17,925 nt of DNA from JAHHUA01 sp036635475 (GTDB taxonomy: Bacteria; Bacillota; Clostridia; Oscillospirales; Ruminococcaceae): contig JAVWQH010000035.1 in assembly GCA_036635475.1 (NCBI GenBank), positions 1 to 17,925 of the forward strand, read 5' to 3'. Of this stretch, positions 1-7,457 are shown piece after piece. The position numbers were made by a program, and so were the translations under genes. The notes beneath the pieces were generated by a model. The model saw nothing but the letters and a program-made list of their open reading frames with translations, searched no databases and was not told the DNA's origin. Within the stretch, counting starts at the first letter, position 1. Each line of letters opens with the position of its first letter.

Positions 1-28
1 TCCAAAACTCTTTGAACCAACTATCCAT
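1..28 (-). CDS. Start of an unidentified leftward gene (partial)
   Basis: Reading leftward from base 28, an ATG is followed by eight open codons (MDSWFKEFW) before the window ends. An AAAAGGAG motif lies just upstream, only two bases from the ATG, which is closer than usual. A plausible promoter (AGTCAA/ATATTA on the plus strand at 156-161 and 133-138) points at it. Nine residues are too few to name a family. Its place beside a hydroxyproline operon would fit a transporter or an amino acid enzyme, but that is only a guess. Confidence 0.4.
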
Positions 29-132
29 CTCTCCTTTTGCCAGCATATAAAATAATATTTCCGTTTTATAAGTCAGATGCAACATTCACATTTAAGAAAT
101 ACGCAATTAACCACAGGGAAATAATTTATTTC

Positions 133-161
133 ATATTAACACAATTGACGTTTCCAGTCAA
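133..161 (-). promoter_or_regulatory. Sigma-A type promoter for the leftward gene at base 28
   Basis: On the minus strand a TTGACT -35 (161-156) is followed by a 17-base spacer and a TAATAT -10 (138-133). The -35 is one arm of an inverted repeat, TTGAC-7 nt-GTCAA at 145-161, which could be an operator. The leader to the ATG at base 28 would be about 100 nt. Confidence 0.45.
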
Positions 162-185
162 TATGTCTAACATATAGAAAAAGTG

Positions 186-306
186 CTATAGTTTTTTGGC
201 ATAATAGACAAAATCTTATTTTCCGTATGCTATTTGACTAATTTTTATTGTTTGAATTTAGTCAAATTAAATAAAACTATAGTGTTTTATGGTTCACATT
301 TGTGAA
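186..306. promoter_or_regulatory. AT-rich intergenic region with candidate operators
   Basis: The gap between the leftward gene (base 28) and the XRE gene end (472) has no convincing ORF. It holds CTATAGT at 186-192, 277-283 (within palindromic ACTATAGT) and 390-396. It also has a 9-bp inverted repeat TTTGACTAA/TTAGTCAAA at 233-241 and 258-266, and the palindrome TTCACA-tt-TGTGAA at 293-306. CTATAGT recurs in the hydroxyproline operon promoter at 1203-1209. These look like binding sites for one or more local regulators. No protein can be assigned to any of them from sequence alone. Confidence 0.4.
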
Positions 307-471
307 TGGATTGTTACTTTTATTCATAAATGTAATATTTGGACGAATTTTGTTACAATTTGATAACATTATGAAAAAGCTGATACAGTCTATAGTTAAA
401 TGATATATGCTTTTCTTTTTTTAAACTCTATGATATAATATATATATACCTTATTATATTATAAATATAAC

Positions 472-1068
472 TTAGACAATTAATGATACTTCATCTTTGT
501 TTTTAAATGGGTTGGGAGAGTTTATTGAAAGTATCTTTACAATTTTATTAGTTCTGTTGATCCAATTGTGTGGATTGCTTGAATGAATTTGAATACTATC
601 ACCAGGGTACATTATATATTCTCTCTCTCCAACGGCAACTGTGATGACACCTTCAAGTACATATATAAATTCTTCGCCCGAATGGCAATACATTTCCAAT
701 TCGTCATCATCATTGTTAGCAAGTGGCATTAGTTGGAACACACGTGGCAATATGTCAAAACTCTCAATGTCATTGCTCAATATAAATTGTATAACCTGTG
801 AGCTGACCTGTGTACAAGGCAAATCGTAGCTATGTGATACACAATCCTTTTCCATAGATGCAGTTTCATCAAAAAAACTACCAAGACTTACATTCAAAAT
901 TTCGGCAATTTTTGCCAGTGAATCAATAGCAATTGAGGAAACTCCTCGTTCAAGCTGAGATAAAAATCCCGTTGAAAGTCCCGATTCAGCGCTTAACTGT
1001 TTTAACGTGTACTTTTTGCTTATTCTCAAAGCTTTAATCTTTGAACCTATTGTTATATTATGATTCAT
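472..1068 (-). CDS. XRE-family regulator with C-terminal cupin domain
   Basis: A 198-residue cytoplasmic DNA-binding regulator. Residues about 7-62 form a lambda-repressor-like helix-turn-helix (TLKQLSAESGLSTGFLSQLERG). Residues about 110-185 form a small cupin barrel with the HSGEEFIYVLEG and YPGDSIQIHSSNPHNW motifs, normally the effector or metal-binding part of this family. The start at 1068 is chosen because AAAGGA at 1078-1083 lies nine bases upstream; an in-frame ATG at 1086 has no ribosome binding site. It is divergent from the HypD operon, so it is the obvious candidate to control it, perhaps sensing hydroxyproline or a product. The direction of regulation and the ligand are inferences. 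The same architecture regulates many other catabolic operons. Confidence 0.85.
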   Translation of the reverse strand: MNHNITIGSKIKALRISKKYTLKQLSAESGLSTGFLSQLERGVSSIAIDSLAKIAEILNVSLGSFFDETASMEKDCVSHSYDLPCTQVSSQVIQFILSNDIESFDILPRVFQLMPLANNDDDELEMYCHSGEEFIYVLEGVITVAVGEREYIMYPGDSIQIHSSNPHNWINRTNKIVKILSINSPNPFKNKDEVSLIV

Positions 1069-1101
1069 ATTTAAGAATCCTTTCATTTTTAACTTGTTTT
1101 T

Positions 1102-1130
1102 AATATAACAAACTGATGTTTAAATGTCAA
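1102..1130 (-). promoter_or_regulatory. Sigma-A promoter of the XRE-cupin gene
   Basis: On the minus strand a consensus TTGACA -35 (1130-1125), a 17-base spacer and a TATATT -10 (1107-1102) stand upstream of the XRE start at 1068. It is divergent from the hydroxyproline operon promoter about 60 bp away, so one bound regulator could affect both. Confidence 0.75.
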
Positions 1131-1188
1131 TGTGCAACATTAACCTAAAAAATTCATCATATTTGTGAAATATTTTATAATTTTTCTC

Positions 1189-1216
1189 TTGACATTAGGA
1201 CACTATAGTATATAAT
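1189..1216 (+). promoter_or_regulatory. Promoter of the hydroxyproline operon with operator-like palindrome
   Basis: TTGACA (1189-1194), a 16-base spacer and TATAAT (1211-1216) make a nearly perfect sigma-A promoter. The palindrome ACTATAGT (1202-1209) fills the spacer just upstream of the -10, where a bound protein would block polymerase. The same octamer occurs at 276-283. ATTTGTGAA (1161-1169), one half of the palindrome at 293-306, lies upstream of the -35. Confidence 0.75.
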
Positions 1217-1257
1217 TAAGTTAGAATTTCATTATTGTAAAAACGGATGTGTAAAAT

Positions 1258-2169
1258 ATGAAAATGCCAAACATTATTAATATTCAAAAATTCAGTATTC
1301 ACGATGGCGATGGTATCAGAACAACTGTATTCTTTAAAGGTTGTCCTTTATCATGTGCTTGGTGTCATAATCCCGAAAGTCAACGCTTTGAAAAACAGCT
1401 TATGTTCTATAATGATAGATGCACCGGTTGTGGTGCTTGCGTTAAATCCTGCCCCAATAATGCTATATCAATCCAAAACGGAAAAGCAGTAACTGATTAT
1501 GCTTTGTGCAAAAACTGTGGCAAATGTGTTGATTATTGTGTTAACGATGCTAGGTTCTTAATTGGAGATAATTACACAACCGATAAGTTAGTCAAGGAAC
1601 TATATAAAGACTATCTGTTTTATGAAACAAGCGATGGTGGTGTTACCCTGTCAGGCGGCGAGGTAATGTCACAAGATATGGAATATATAACCGAGCTTCT
1701 TCAAAAGCTCAAGAAAAAAGGTGTACATATAGCAATTGATACTTGTGGATATGCTCCTTTTGAAAGCTTTGAAAAGATATTGCCATATGTTGATATATTC
1801 TTATTTGACTTAAAAGCTATGAACCCCGAAACCCATAAAAAATTTATGGGAATTGACAATAAATTGATTTTGGAAAATCTCAAGCGACTTGCAAAAGCAA
1901 ATGCTAAAATAAATATAAGAATCCCTGTCATTGACAAAGTTAATGCTTCTGATGATGAACAGGACGCTATGATTAAATTTGTTAATGAAAATGTCGGCAG
2001 TGTTAAGGTTAATCTTCTTCCCTACCATAATACAGGACGTGACAAGTACGAACGAATTAATCTCAAATATGATGATGAATCTTTCGGAAAACCCTCTGAT
2101 GAACGTATGGAAGAATTGAAACATAAATGGTTGTCCGCCGGATTTACAAACGTAAAAATCGGTGGCTAA
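1258..2169 (+). CDS. hypE: Glycyl radical enzyme activase (radical SAM), partner of HypD
   Basis: A 303-residue radical SAM activating enzyme. It should cleave S-adenosylmethionine to abstract a hydrogen from Gly766 of the downstream dehydratase. The radical SAM cluster motif is Cys29-x3-Cys33-x2-Cys36. Two extra four-cysteine sets (Cys55/58/61/65 and Cys84/87/90/94) form a ferredoxin-like insert, as in activases of non-pyruvate-formate-lyase glycyl radical enzymes. The GGE motif (133-135) binds the SAM amino group. The Shine-Dalgarno sequence is weak. ATG 1258 is used because it precedes the conserved N-terminus, with Met3 as an alternative. It lies 25 bp before the dehydratase and is surely cotranscribed. 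The symbol rests on the partner; the activase sequence alone would not give substrate identity. Confidence 0.9.
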   Translation: MKMPNIINIQKFSIHDGDGIRTTVFFKGCPLSCAWCHNPESQRFEKQLMFYNDRCTGCGACVKSCPNNAISIQNGKAVTDYALCKNCGKCVDYCVNDARFLIGDNYTTDKLVKELYKDYLFYETSDGGVTLSGGEVMSQDMEYITELLQKLKKKGVHIAIDTCGYAPFESFEKILPYVDIFLFDLKAMNPETHKKFMGIDNKLILENLKRLAKANAKINIRIPVIDKVNASDDEQDAMIKFVNENVGSVKVNLLPYHNTGRDKYERINLKYDDESFGKPSDERMEELKHKWLSAGFTNVKIGG

Positions 2170-2194
2170 TTAAATAAATTTAGGAGGTAACACT

Positions 2195-4570
2195 ATGGAA
2201 CTTAGAGGAATGAATAAACGTATTCAAAAACTTAGAGAACAAAGCTTGAATGCAACCCCACATATTTACTTACAAAGAGCAGATTTAGAAACTGATGCAT
2301 ACTTAAAATATGAAGGTGCGGTTTCCATACCTGAACTTAGAGCATTGTCACTTCGTCACTTTATGGAAAATAAAACTCTCTGTATCAATGATGGTGAATT
2401 AATTGTTGGCGAAAAAGGCGATGCCCCTCAATCCTCACCAACTTTCCCAGAGTTGTGCTGCCACACCCTTGAAGATATGAAAGTTATGAATGAAAGAGAT
2501 TTGATTTCTTTCAAAGTTAAAGATGAAGACTTTAAACTTCAAGAAGAGAAAATTATCCCATTTTGGGAAAAACGTTCAATTAGAAATAAAATTATCAATT
2601 CTATGACGGAAGAGTGGAGAGCTGCTTACGGTGCCGGTATTTTCACTGAATTTATGGAGCAAAGAGGCCCAGGTCATACTGTTGGTTCTCAAATGATTTA
2701 CAACAAAGGATTTTTAGATTATCAAAATGAAATTGACGAATCCATTGCAAAACTTGACTACAAAAACGACAAAGATGCTCTTAGAAAAAAAGAACAACTA
2801 AGTGGTATGCGTATTGCTTGTGATGCTATTATGGTTTTGGGCAAGAGATATGCGGCTTATGCAAGAGAATTGGCTCTGACAGAAACAGATGCAACACGTA
2901 AAGAAGAGCTATTGCAAATTGCTCATAACTGTGATGTTGTTCCTGCTCACAAACCTGAAACATACTGGCAAGCACTACAAATGTACTGGTTTGTTCATCT
3001 TTGTGTAACAACTGAACTAAACCCTTGGGACGCATACAGCCCAGGCAGACTTGACCAACATCTAAACCCATTCTATATCAAGGACTGTGAAGATGGTATT
3101 CTTGATGAAGACAAAGCAAAAGAGCTTCTTGAATGTATTTGGGTTAAATTTAACAACCAACCTGCTCCTCCAAAAGTTGGTATTACACTTAAAGAGAGCA
3201 GTACATACACTGACTTCGCTAACATCAACACAGGCGGTATAACACCTAACGGTGAAAATGGTGTAAACGATGTAAGCTATCTAATTCTTGATTGTATGGA
3301 CGAAATGCGTCTATTGCAACCAAGTTCAAACGTTCAAATCAGCAGAAAAACCCCTCTAAAATTCTTGAAGAGAGCTTGCGAAATTTCCAGAAAAGGTTGG
3401 GGACAACCTGCATTCTACAATACTGAAGCTATCATTCAAGAATTGCTTAATGCTGGAAAAACAATTGAAGATGCTCGTCGTGGCGGTACAAGTGGCTGTG
3501 TTGAAACAGGTGCTTTCGGTAACGAAGCTTATATTTTAACAGGTTACTTCAACCTACCTAAGATTTTGGAGCTTACTCTTAACAATGGTTTTGATAAAAT
3601 GAGCAACAAGCAATTGGGATTAAAACTTGGCAATGCTACAGATTTCAAGAGCTATGAAGAGCTATTTGAAGCATACAAGAAACAAATCCACTATTTTGCA
3701 GACATAAAAGTTCAAGGTTCAAACGTAATTGAAGAAATTTATGCAAAATATATGCCTGCTCCATTCCTATCAATTATCACAAACGACTGTATTAAAACAG
3801 GCAAAGACTACAACGAGGGTGGTGCACGTTACAATACAAGCTACCTACAAGGTGTTGGTATTGGAACAATTTCCGACTCACTATCTTCAATCAAATATAA
3901 CGTTTTTGAAGAGAAAAATTTCTCAATGCAAGAATTAGTTGATGCTATGGAACATAACTTTGAAGGATACGAACGTATCTACAACATCGTTAGAAACAAA
4001 ACACCTAAATATGGTAATGACGATGATTATGCTGATAGCATTATGCGTGAAGTTTTTGATGCTTACAGAACAGAAATTACACACCGTCCAAATATGCGTG
4101 GCGGAGAATATAGAATAAATATGTTGCCAACAACTTGTCACGTTTACTTCGGCGATGTAATGTTTGCAACTCCTGATGGACGTTTGGCTCATAAGCCACT
4201 TTCAGAAGGTATTTCCCCTGCTTCAGGTGCAGACGTTAATGGTCCAACAGCAGTAATTCGTTCTTGTTCAAAGATGGACCACATTGGAACAGGCGGCACA
4301 CTTCTAAACCAAAAATTCACCCCATCTGTTGTTAAAGGCGAAGAAGGTCTTGACCATATGGCTGATATGGTTCGCTCATACTTTGGAATGGACGGACACC
4401 ATGTTCAGTTTAATGTAATTGACAGAAAAACTTTGCTTGATGCACAAGCTAATCCTGAAGAATACAAGGACTTAATTGTTCGTGTTGCTGGTTATTCTGA
4501 CCATTTCAGAAACCTCAGCAAAGCTCTTCAAGATGAAATTATCAACAGAACAGAGCAAAGTTTTGAATAA
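2195..4570 (+). CDS. hypD: trans-4-hydroxy-L-proline dehydratase (glycyl radical enzyme)
   Basis: A 791-residue cytosolic glycyl radical enzyme that removes water from trans-4-hydroxy-L-proline, giving 1-pyrroline-5-carboxylate (P5C). The thiyl radical cysteine is Cys435 in GTSGCVETG, with the paired base Glu437. The radical glycine is Gly766 in RVAGYSDHF near the C-terminus. His161, Asp279, Ser335, Phe341 and Thr646 each fall one residue after positions I recall as active-site residues of C. difficile HypD (160, 278, 334, 340, 645), which separates it from pyruvate formate-lyase, choline lyase and glycerol dehydratase. AGGAGG at 2182-2187, seven bases upstream, fixes the start. The activase precedes it and a P5C dehydrogenase follows, which agrees with P5C as product. 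The enzyme should be inactivated by oxygen. Confidence 0.93.
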   Translation: MELRGMNKRIQKLREQSLNATPHIYLQRADLETDAYLKYEGAVSIPELRALSLRHFMENKTLCINDGELIVGEKGDAPQSSPTFPELCCHTLEDMKVMNERDLISFKVKDEDFKLQEEKIIPFWEKRSIRNKIINSMTEEWRAAYGAGIFTEFMEQRGPGHTVGSQMIYNKGFLDYQNEIDESIAKLDYKNDKDALRKKEQLSGMRIACDAIMVLGKRYAAYARELALTETDATRKEELLQIAHNCDVVPAHKPETYWQALQMYWFVHLCVTTELNPWDAYSPGRLDQHLNPFYIKDCEDGILDEDKAKELLECIWVKFNNQPAPPKVGITLKESSTYTDFANINTGGITPNGENGVNDVSYLILDCMDEMRLLQPSSNVQISRKTPLKFLKRACEISRKGWGQPAFYNTEAIIQELLNAGKTIEDARRGGTSGCVETGAFGNEAYILTGYFNLPKILELTLNNGFDKMSNKQLGLKLGNATDFKSYEELFEAYKKQIHYFADIKVQGSNVIEEIYAKYMPAPFLSIITNDCIKTGKDYNEGGARYNTSYLQGVGIGTISDSLSSIKYNVFEEKNFSMQELVDAMEHNFEGYERIYNIVRNKTPKYGNDDDYADSIMREVFDAYRTEITHRPNMRGGEYRINMLPTTCHVYFGDVMFATPDGRLAHKPLSEGISPASGADVNGPTAVIRSCSKMDHIGTGGTLLNQKFTPSVVKGEEGLDHMADMVRSYFGMDGHHVQFNVIDRKTLLDAQANPEEYKDLIVRVAGYSDHFRNLSKALQDEIINRTEQSFE

Positions 4571-4618
4571 TATGTTATAATATTATTATAAAGAAATATT
4601 TGAAGGAGAGAAAGTTAA

Positions 4619-6247
4619 ATGAGTAATGCTATTTTCAAACTACCTAAGGCTTATAATGAGCCTGTCCATTCCTACTTGCCTGGAAGCAAAGAGAGAGAAT
4701 TAATCAAAAAAGAACTAAAAGCACAATCTGAGGTTGTTGTTGACATTCCTGCAATTATCGGTGGTAAAGAATATTTCACAGAAAAAACAGGCAAATGCGT
4801 TATGCCTCATGACTTTAATCACGTTTTGGCAACATATCATATTGCTGGCGAAACTGAATTGAAACTTGCTGCTGATGCTGCTTGTGATGCACAAAAAGAA
4901 TGGGCTGCAATGCCTTTCGAACACAGAGCTTCTATTTTCCTAAAAGCTGCTGACTTATTGGCTGGTCCATGGCGTGCAAAAATTAATGCTGCAACAATGC
5001 TAGGTCAAAGTAAAACAGTATTCCAAGCTGAAATAGATTCTGCTTGTGAACTTGCTGATTTCCTAAGATATAACGTTCAATTTGCACAAGAAATTTACTC
5101 TCAACAACCTGAAAACTCCCATGGCATTTGGAATAGAGTTGAATACCGTCCATTAGATGGTTTCGTTGTTGCAATTTCTCCTTTTAACTTCACATCAATC
5201 GGTGGTAACCTATGTACAGCTCCTGCTATTATGGGTAACACTGTTGTTTGGAAGCCTTCTCAAGCTGCTACACTTTCTAACTACTTCTTTATGCAACTTC
5301 TTGAAGAAGCTGGTTTGCCTAAGGGTGTTATCAACTTCGTACCTTGTCGTGGTTCTGACGTTAGTAAGTTCTTGCTAACAGACTCCCGTATGGCTGGTTT
5401 CCACTTCACAGGTTCAACAAGTGTATTCAGTGGTGTTTGGAATCTTGTTGGCGAAAATATCGCTAAATATGCTTCATACCCACGTCTAGTTGGCGAAACA
5501 GGCGGTAAAGACTTCATATTTGCTCACCCATCAGCTCAAGTTGAGCCATTGGTTGCTGCTATGGTTCGTGGTGCATTTGAATATCAAGGTCAAAAATGTT
5601 CCGCTGCTTCAAGAGCATTCATTCCTGCAAGCCTATGGTCACAAGTTAAGCCAAGAGTTTTGGAAGAAATTGCAAAACTAAAGATTGGTGACCCAACAGA
5701 TTTCACAAACTTTATGTGTGCTGTTATTGACGAACCTTCATTCAAAAAGAATGCTGAATACATCGACCATGCTAATGCTTCAGAAGATGCCGAAGTTCTA
5801 TGTGGCGGATACGATGGTTCAAAGGGTTACTTCATTAAGCCAACAATTATTCAAGCTCTTAAACCTAACTATAGATCAATGGTTGAAGAGATTTTTGGCC
5901 CAATCCTTTCTGTTTATGTTTATGAAGATGAAAAATTTGAAGAAACATTGAACATCTGTGACACTGCTTCTCCTTATGGACTAACAGGTGCTATCTTTGC
6001 TCAAGACAGAAACGTTATTATACATATGGAAAAAGCTTTGGCAAATGCTGCTGGTAACTTCTACATCAATGACAAGCCAACTGGTGCTGTTGTTGGTCAA
6101 CAACCATTCGGCGGTGCAAGAGCTTCAGGTACAAACGATAAAGCAGGTTCTATGCTTAATCTATATCGTTGGATTAGCCCAAGAACAATTAAAGAAACTT
6201 TCGCTCCATCAAATGATATTGTTTACCCATTCATGGACGAAGAATAG
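4619..6247 (+). CDS. L-glutamate gamma-semialdehyde (P5C) dehydrogenase, ALDH4A1-like
   Basis: A 542-residue NAD-dependent aldehyde dehydrogenase that oxidises glutamate semialdehyde, the hydrolysed form of P5C, to glutamate. The nucleophile is Cys327 in GQKCSA and the general base Glu293 in GETGGK. Their 34-residue spacing equals that of human ALDH4A1 (314/348), and the C-terminal NFYINDKPTGAVVGQQPFGG block is typical of this long subgroup. The gene starts 48 bp after hypD behind GAAGGAG and ends before a strong terminator, so it is the last gene of the operon. With HypD it makes a two-step route from hydroxyproline to glutamate yielding NADH. It is closer to the eukaryote/Bacteroidetes-type P5C dehydrogenase than to short RocA, from recalled similarity only. 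Confidence 0.92.
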   Translation: MSNAIFKLPKAYNEPVHSYLPGSKERELIKKELKAQSEVVVDIPAIIGGKEYFTEKTGKCVMPHDFNHVLATYHIAGETELKLAADAACDAQKEWAAMPFEHRASIFLKAADLLAGPWRAKINAATMLGQSKTVFQAEIDSACELADFLRYNVQFAQEIYSQQPENSHGIWNRVEYRPLDGFVVAISPFNFTSIGGNLCTAPAIMGNTVVWKPSQAATLSNYFFMQLLEEAGLPKGVINFVPCRGSDVSKFLLTDSRMAGFHFTGSTSVFSGVWNLVGENIAKYASYPRLVGETGGKDFIFAHPSAQVEPLVAAMVRGAFEYQGQKCSAASRAFIPASLWSQVKPRVLEEIAKLKIGDPTDFTNFMCAVIDEPSFKKNAEYIDHANASEDAEVLCGGYDGSKGYFIKPTIIQALKPNYRSMVEEIFGPILSVYVYEDEKFEETLNICDTASPYGLTGAIFAQDRNVIIHMEKALANAAGNFYINDKPTGAVVGQQPFGGARASGTNDKAGSMLNLYRWISPRTIKETFAPSNDIVYPFMDEE

Positions 6248-6282
6248 TCTTAAATTTAACCTGAAATAATCGCAATATAATC

Positions 6283-6325
6283 AAACAGGCTGTAGCAATT
6301 AATTTTGCTGCAGCCTGTTTTTATA
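6283..6325 (+). terminator. Terminator of the hydroxyproline operon
   Basis: A 15-bp stem (AAACAGGCTGTAGCA with TGCTGCAGCCTGTTT, one G-U pair) is followed by a T run. It lies 36 bp after the P5C dehydrogenase stop. It may also limit read-through from the convergent operon that ends at 6353. Confidence 0.88.
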
Positions 6326-6352
6326 AAAAATGATGGATAGGAATAATTGTTA

Positions 6353-6676
6353 TTAGTGAGTTCCAAATTCATATGGAATATCAAAGTCATTGAGCATTTG
6401 CAAAATATCATCAAGATATCGGCATTTTTCATTTATACACACACCAATATGTACTTTTTCAATGCCTTCCGATTTAAGTCTTTCCATTTTTTCAATCATA
6501 CCGGCATTAGTTTTCCTGTTGATATCGCAACCCCCACAATCAAAGAATGCTGCCAACTCAGGCTTGTTATCTTTGTATTGTTCAAAACTTTTAAGGCAGT
6601 TGTTATAAGCCTTAAAACAAGATGCTCCTGTGCAAACATTACTTGCATTTTTACAATGCAGAATTGAAATTTTCAT
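6353..6676 (-). CDS. CGGC-domain protein, putative metal-binding
   Basis: A 107-residue protein with the signature CGGC motif (FFDCGGCDINRK, about residues 46-57) and further cysteines (CKNASNVCTGASC near the N-terminus, CINEKCRY near residues 80-87). It matches the CGGC domain family, thought to bind metal but without an established function. AAGGAG at about seven bases from the ATG sets the start, and the first 26 bases overlap the end of the ATPase gene, so translation is probably coupled. It is the last gene of a cobalamin-riboswitch operon, which suggests work on cobalt, corrinoids or a corrinoid enzyme. That function is inferred from position only. Confidence 0.8.
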   Translation of the reverse strand: MKISILHCKNASNVCTGASCFKAYNNCLKSFEQYKDNKPELAAFFDCGGCDINRKTNAGMIEKMERLKSEGIEKVHIGVCINEKCRYLDDILQMLNDFDIPYEFGTH

Positions 6677-7457
6677 TATTATCTCCTTCTAAAATGTGCT
6701 TCGGATAATAAGTTATATTTAATCTTGAGAATTTATCTTTCCACACATCAGCATCAACTTCATAAAGTTCTTTTATTAGTTTTGGCGTCAACACTTCTTC
6801 GGGTGTTCCTTCTAACACAACATTTCCGTTTTTCATTGCATAAATATAATCGCAATACATAGACGCTATGTTTAAATCGTGTATTGCAGATATAATTGTC
6901 AACTTTGAATTTTTGACAATATCCAGCAGCTGCAACTGATATTTTATATCCAGATGATTTGTAGGTTCATCAAGAATTATACAGTCAGTTTGCTGTGCTA
7001 ATGCACGTGCAAGTATTATTCTTTGCTGTTCTCCACCCGAAAGTGTTGAAAAACTTCTTCCTTTAAATGAAGTCATACCAACCTTTTCAAGGGATTGATT
7101 AACAATTTGATAATCATTTGCATTATCACTCTCAAGATTTTTTTTATGAGGTGACCTGCCCATCAAAACAACTTCTTCCACAGGAAAATCGAAATTATAG
7201 AAATTATGTTGTGCAACAACTGCAACTCTTTTTGCCGAGTCCTTAACCGAAATCTTTTGAATTTCGGTTCCGTCAATCATCACAACTCCCCCATTAGGTT
7301 TCAGCACTCGATAAATACATTTTAAAAATGTAGATTTTCCACTGCCATTCGGCCCAATTATCCCAACGAACTTATTGTTGAATGCTTTCATTGAAACATC
7401 ATTGAGTATTGAGGTTTTTCCAAATGAAACATTTATGTTTGAACCAGAAATCTCCAT
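6651..7457 (-). CDS. btuD: Corrinoid ABC importer ATPase (BtuD-like)
   Basis: A 268-residue ATPase of the FecCD/BtuCD importer family. It has Walker A GPNGSGKST (35-43), the Q-loop Gln83, signature LSGGEQQR (139-146), Walker B CIILDEPTNHLD (159-170) and switch histidine His193. It powers import through the adjacent permease on the inner face of the membrane. Its ATG overlaps the permease stop as TAATG, so the two are translated together. Sequence alone cannot separate siderophore, haem and cobalamin importers; the upstream cobalamin riboswitch is the reason for the corrinoid call. The following CGGC gene overlaps its 3' end. Confidence 0.85.
   Translation of the reverse strand: MEISGSNINVSFGKTSILNDVSMKAFNNKFVGIIGPNGSGKSTFLKCIYRVLKPNGGVVMIDGTEIQKISVKDSAKRVAVVAQHNFYNFDFPVEEVVLMGRSPHKKNLESDNANDYQIVNQSLEKVGMTSFKGRSFSTLSGGEQQRIILARALAQQTDCIILDEPTNHLDIKYQLQLLDIVKNSKLTIISAIHDLNIASMYCDYIYAMKNGNVVLEGTPEEVLTPKLIKELYEVDADVWKDKFSRLNITYYPKHILEGDNNENFNSAL

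Noticed and set aside
3935..4192. Antisense ORFs inside hypD and out-of-frame ORFs inside the P5C dehydrogenase gene
   Set aside because: They are shadows of strongly conserved coding sequence and lack ribosome binding sites.
2195..4570. Annotation as pyruvate formate-lyase, choline trimethylamine-lyase or glycerol dehydratase
   Set aside because: All recalled HypD active-site positions match with a constant shift of one, and the next gene uses the HypD product.
6347..6667. Plus-strand ORF opposite the CGGC-domain gene
   Set aside because: The minus strand has a coupled start with AAGGAG and the CGGC signature; the plus-strand product is low-complexity.
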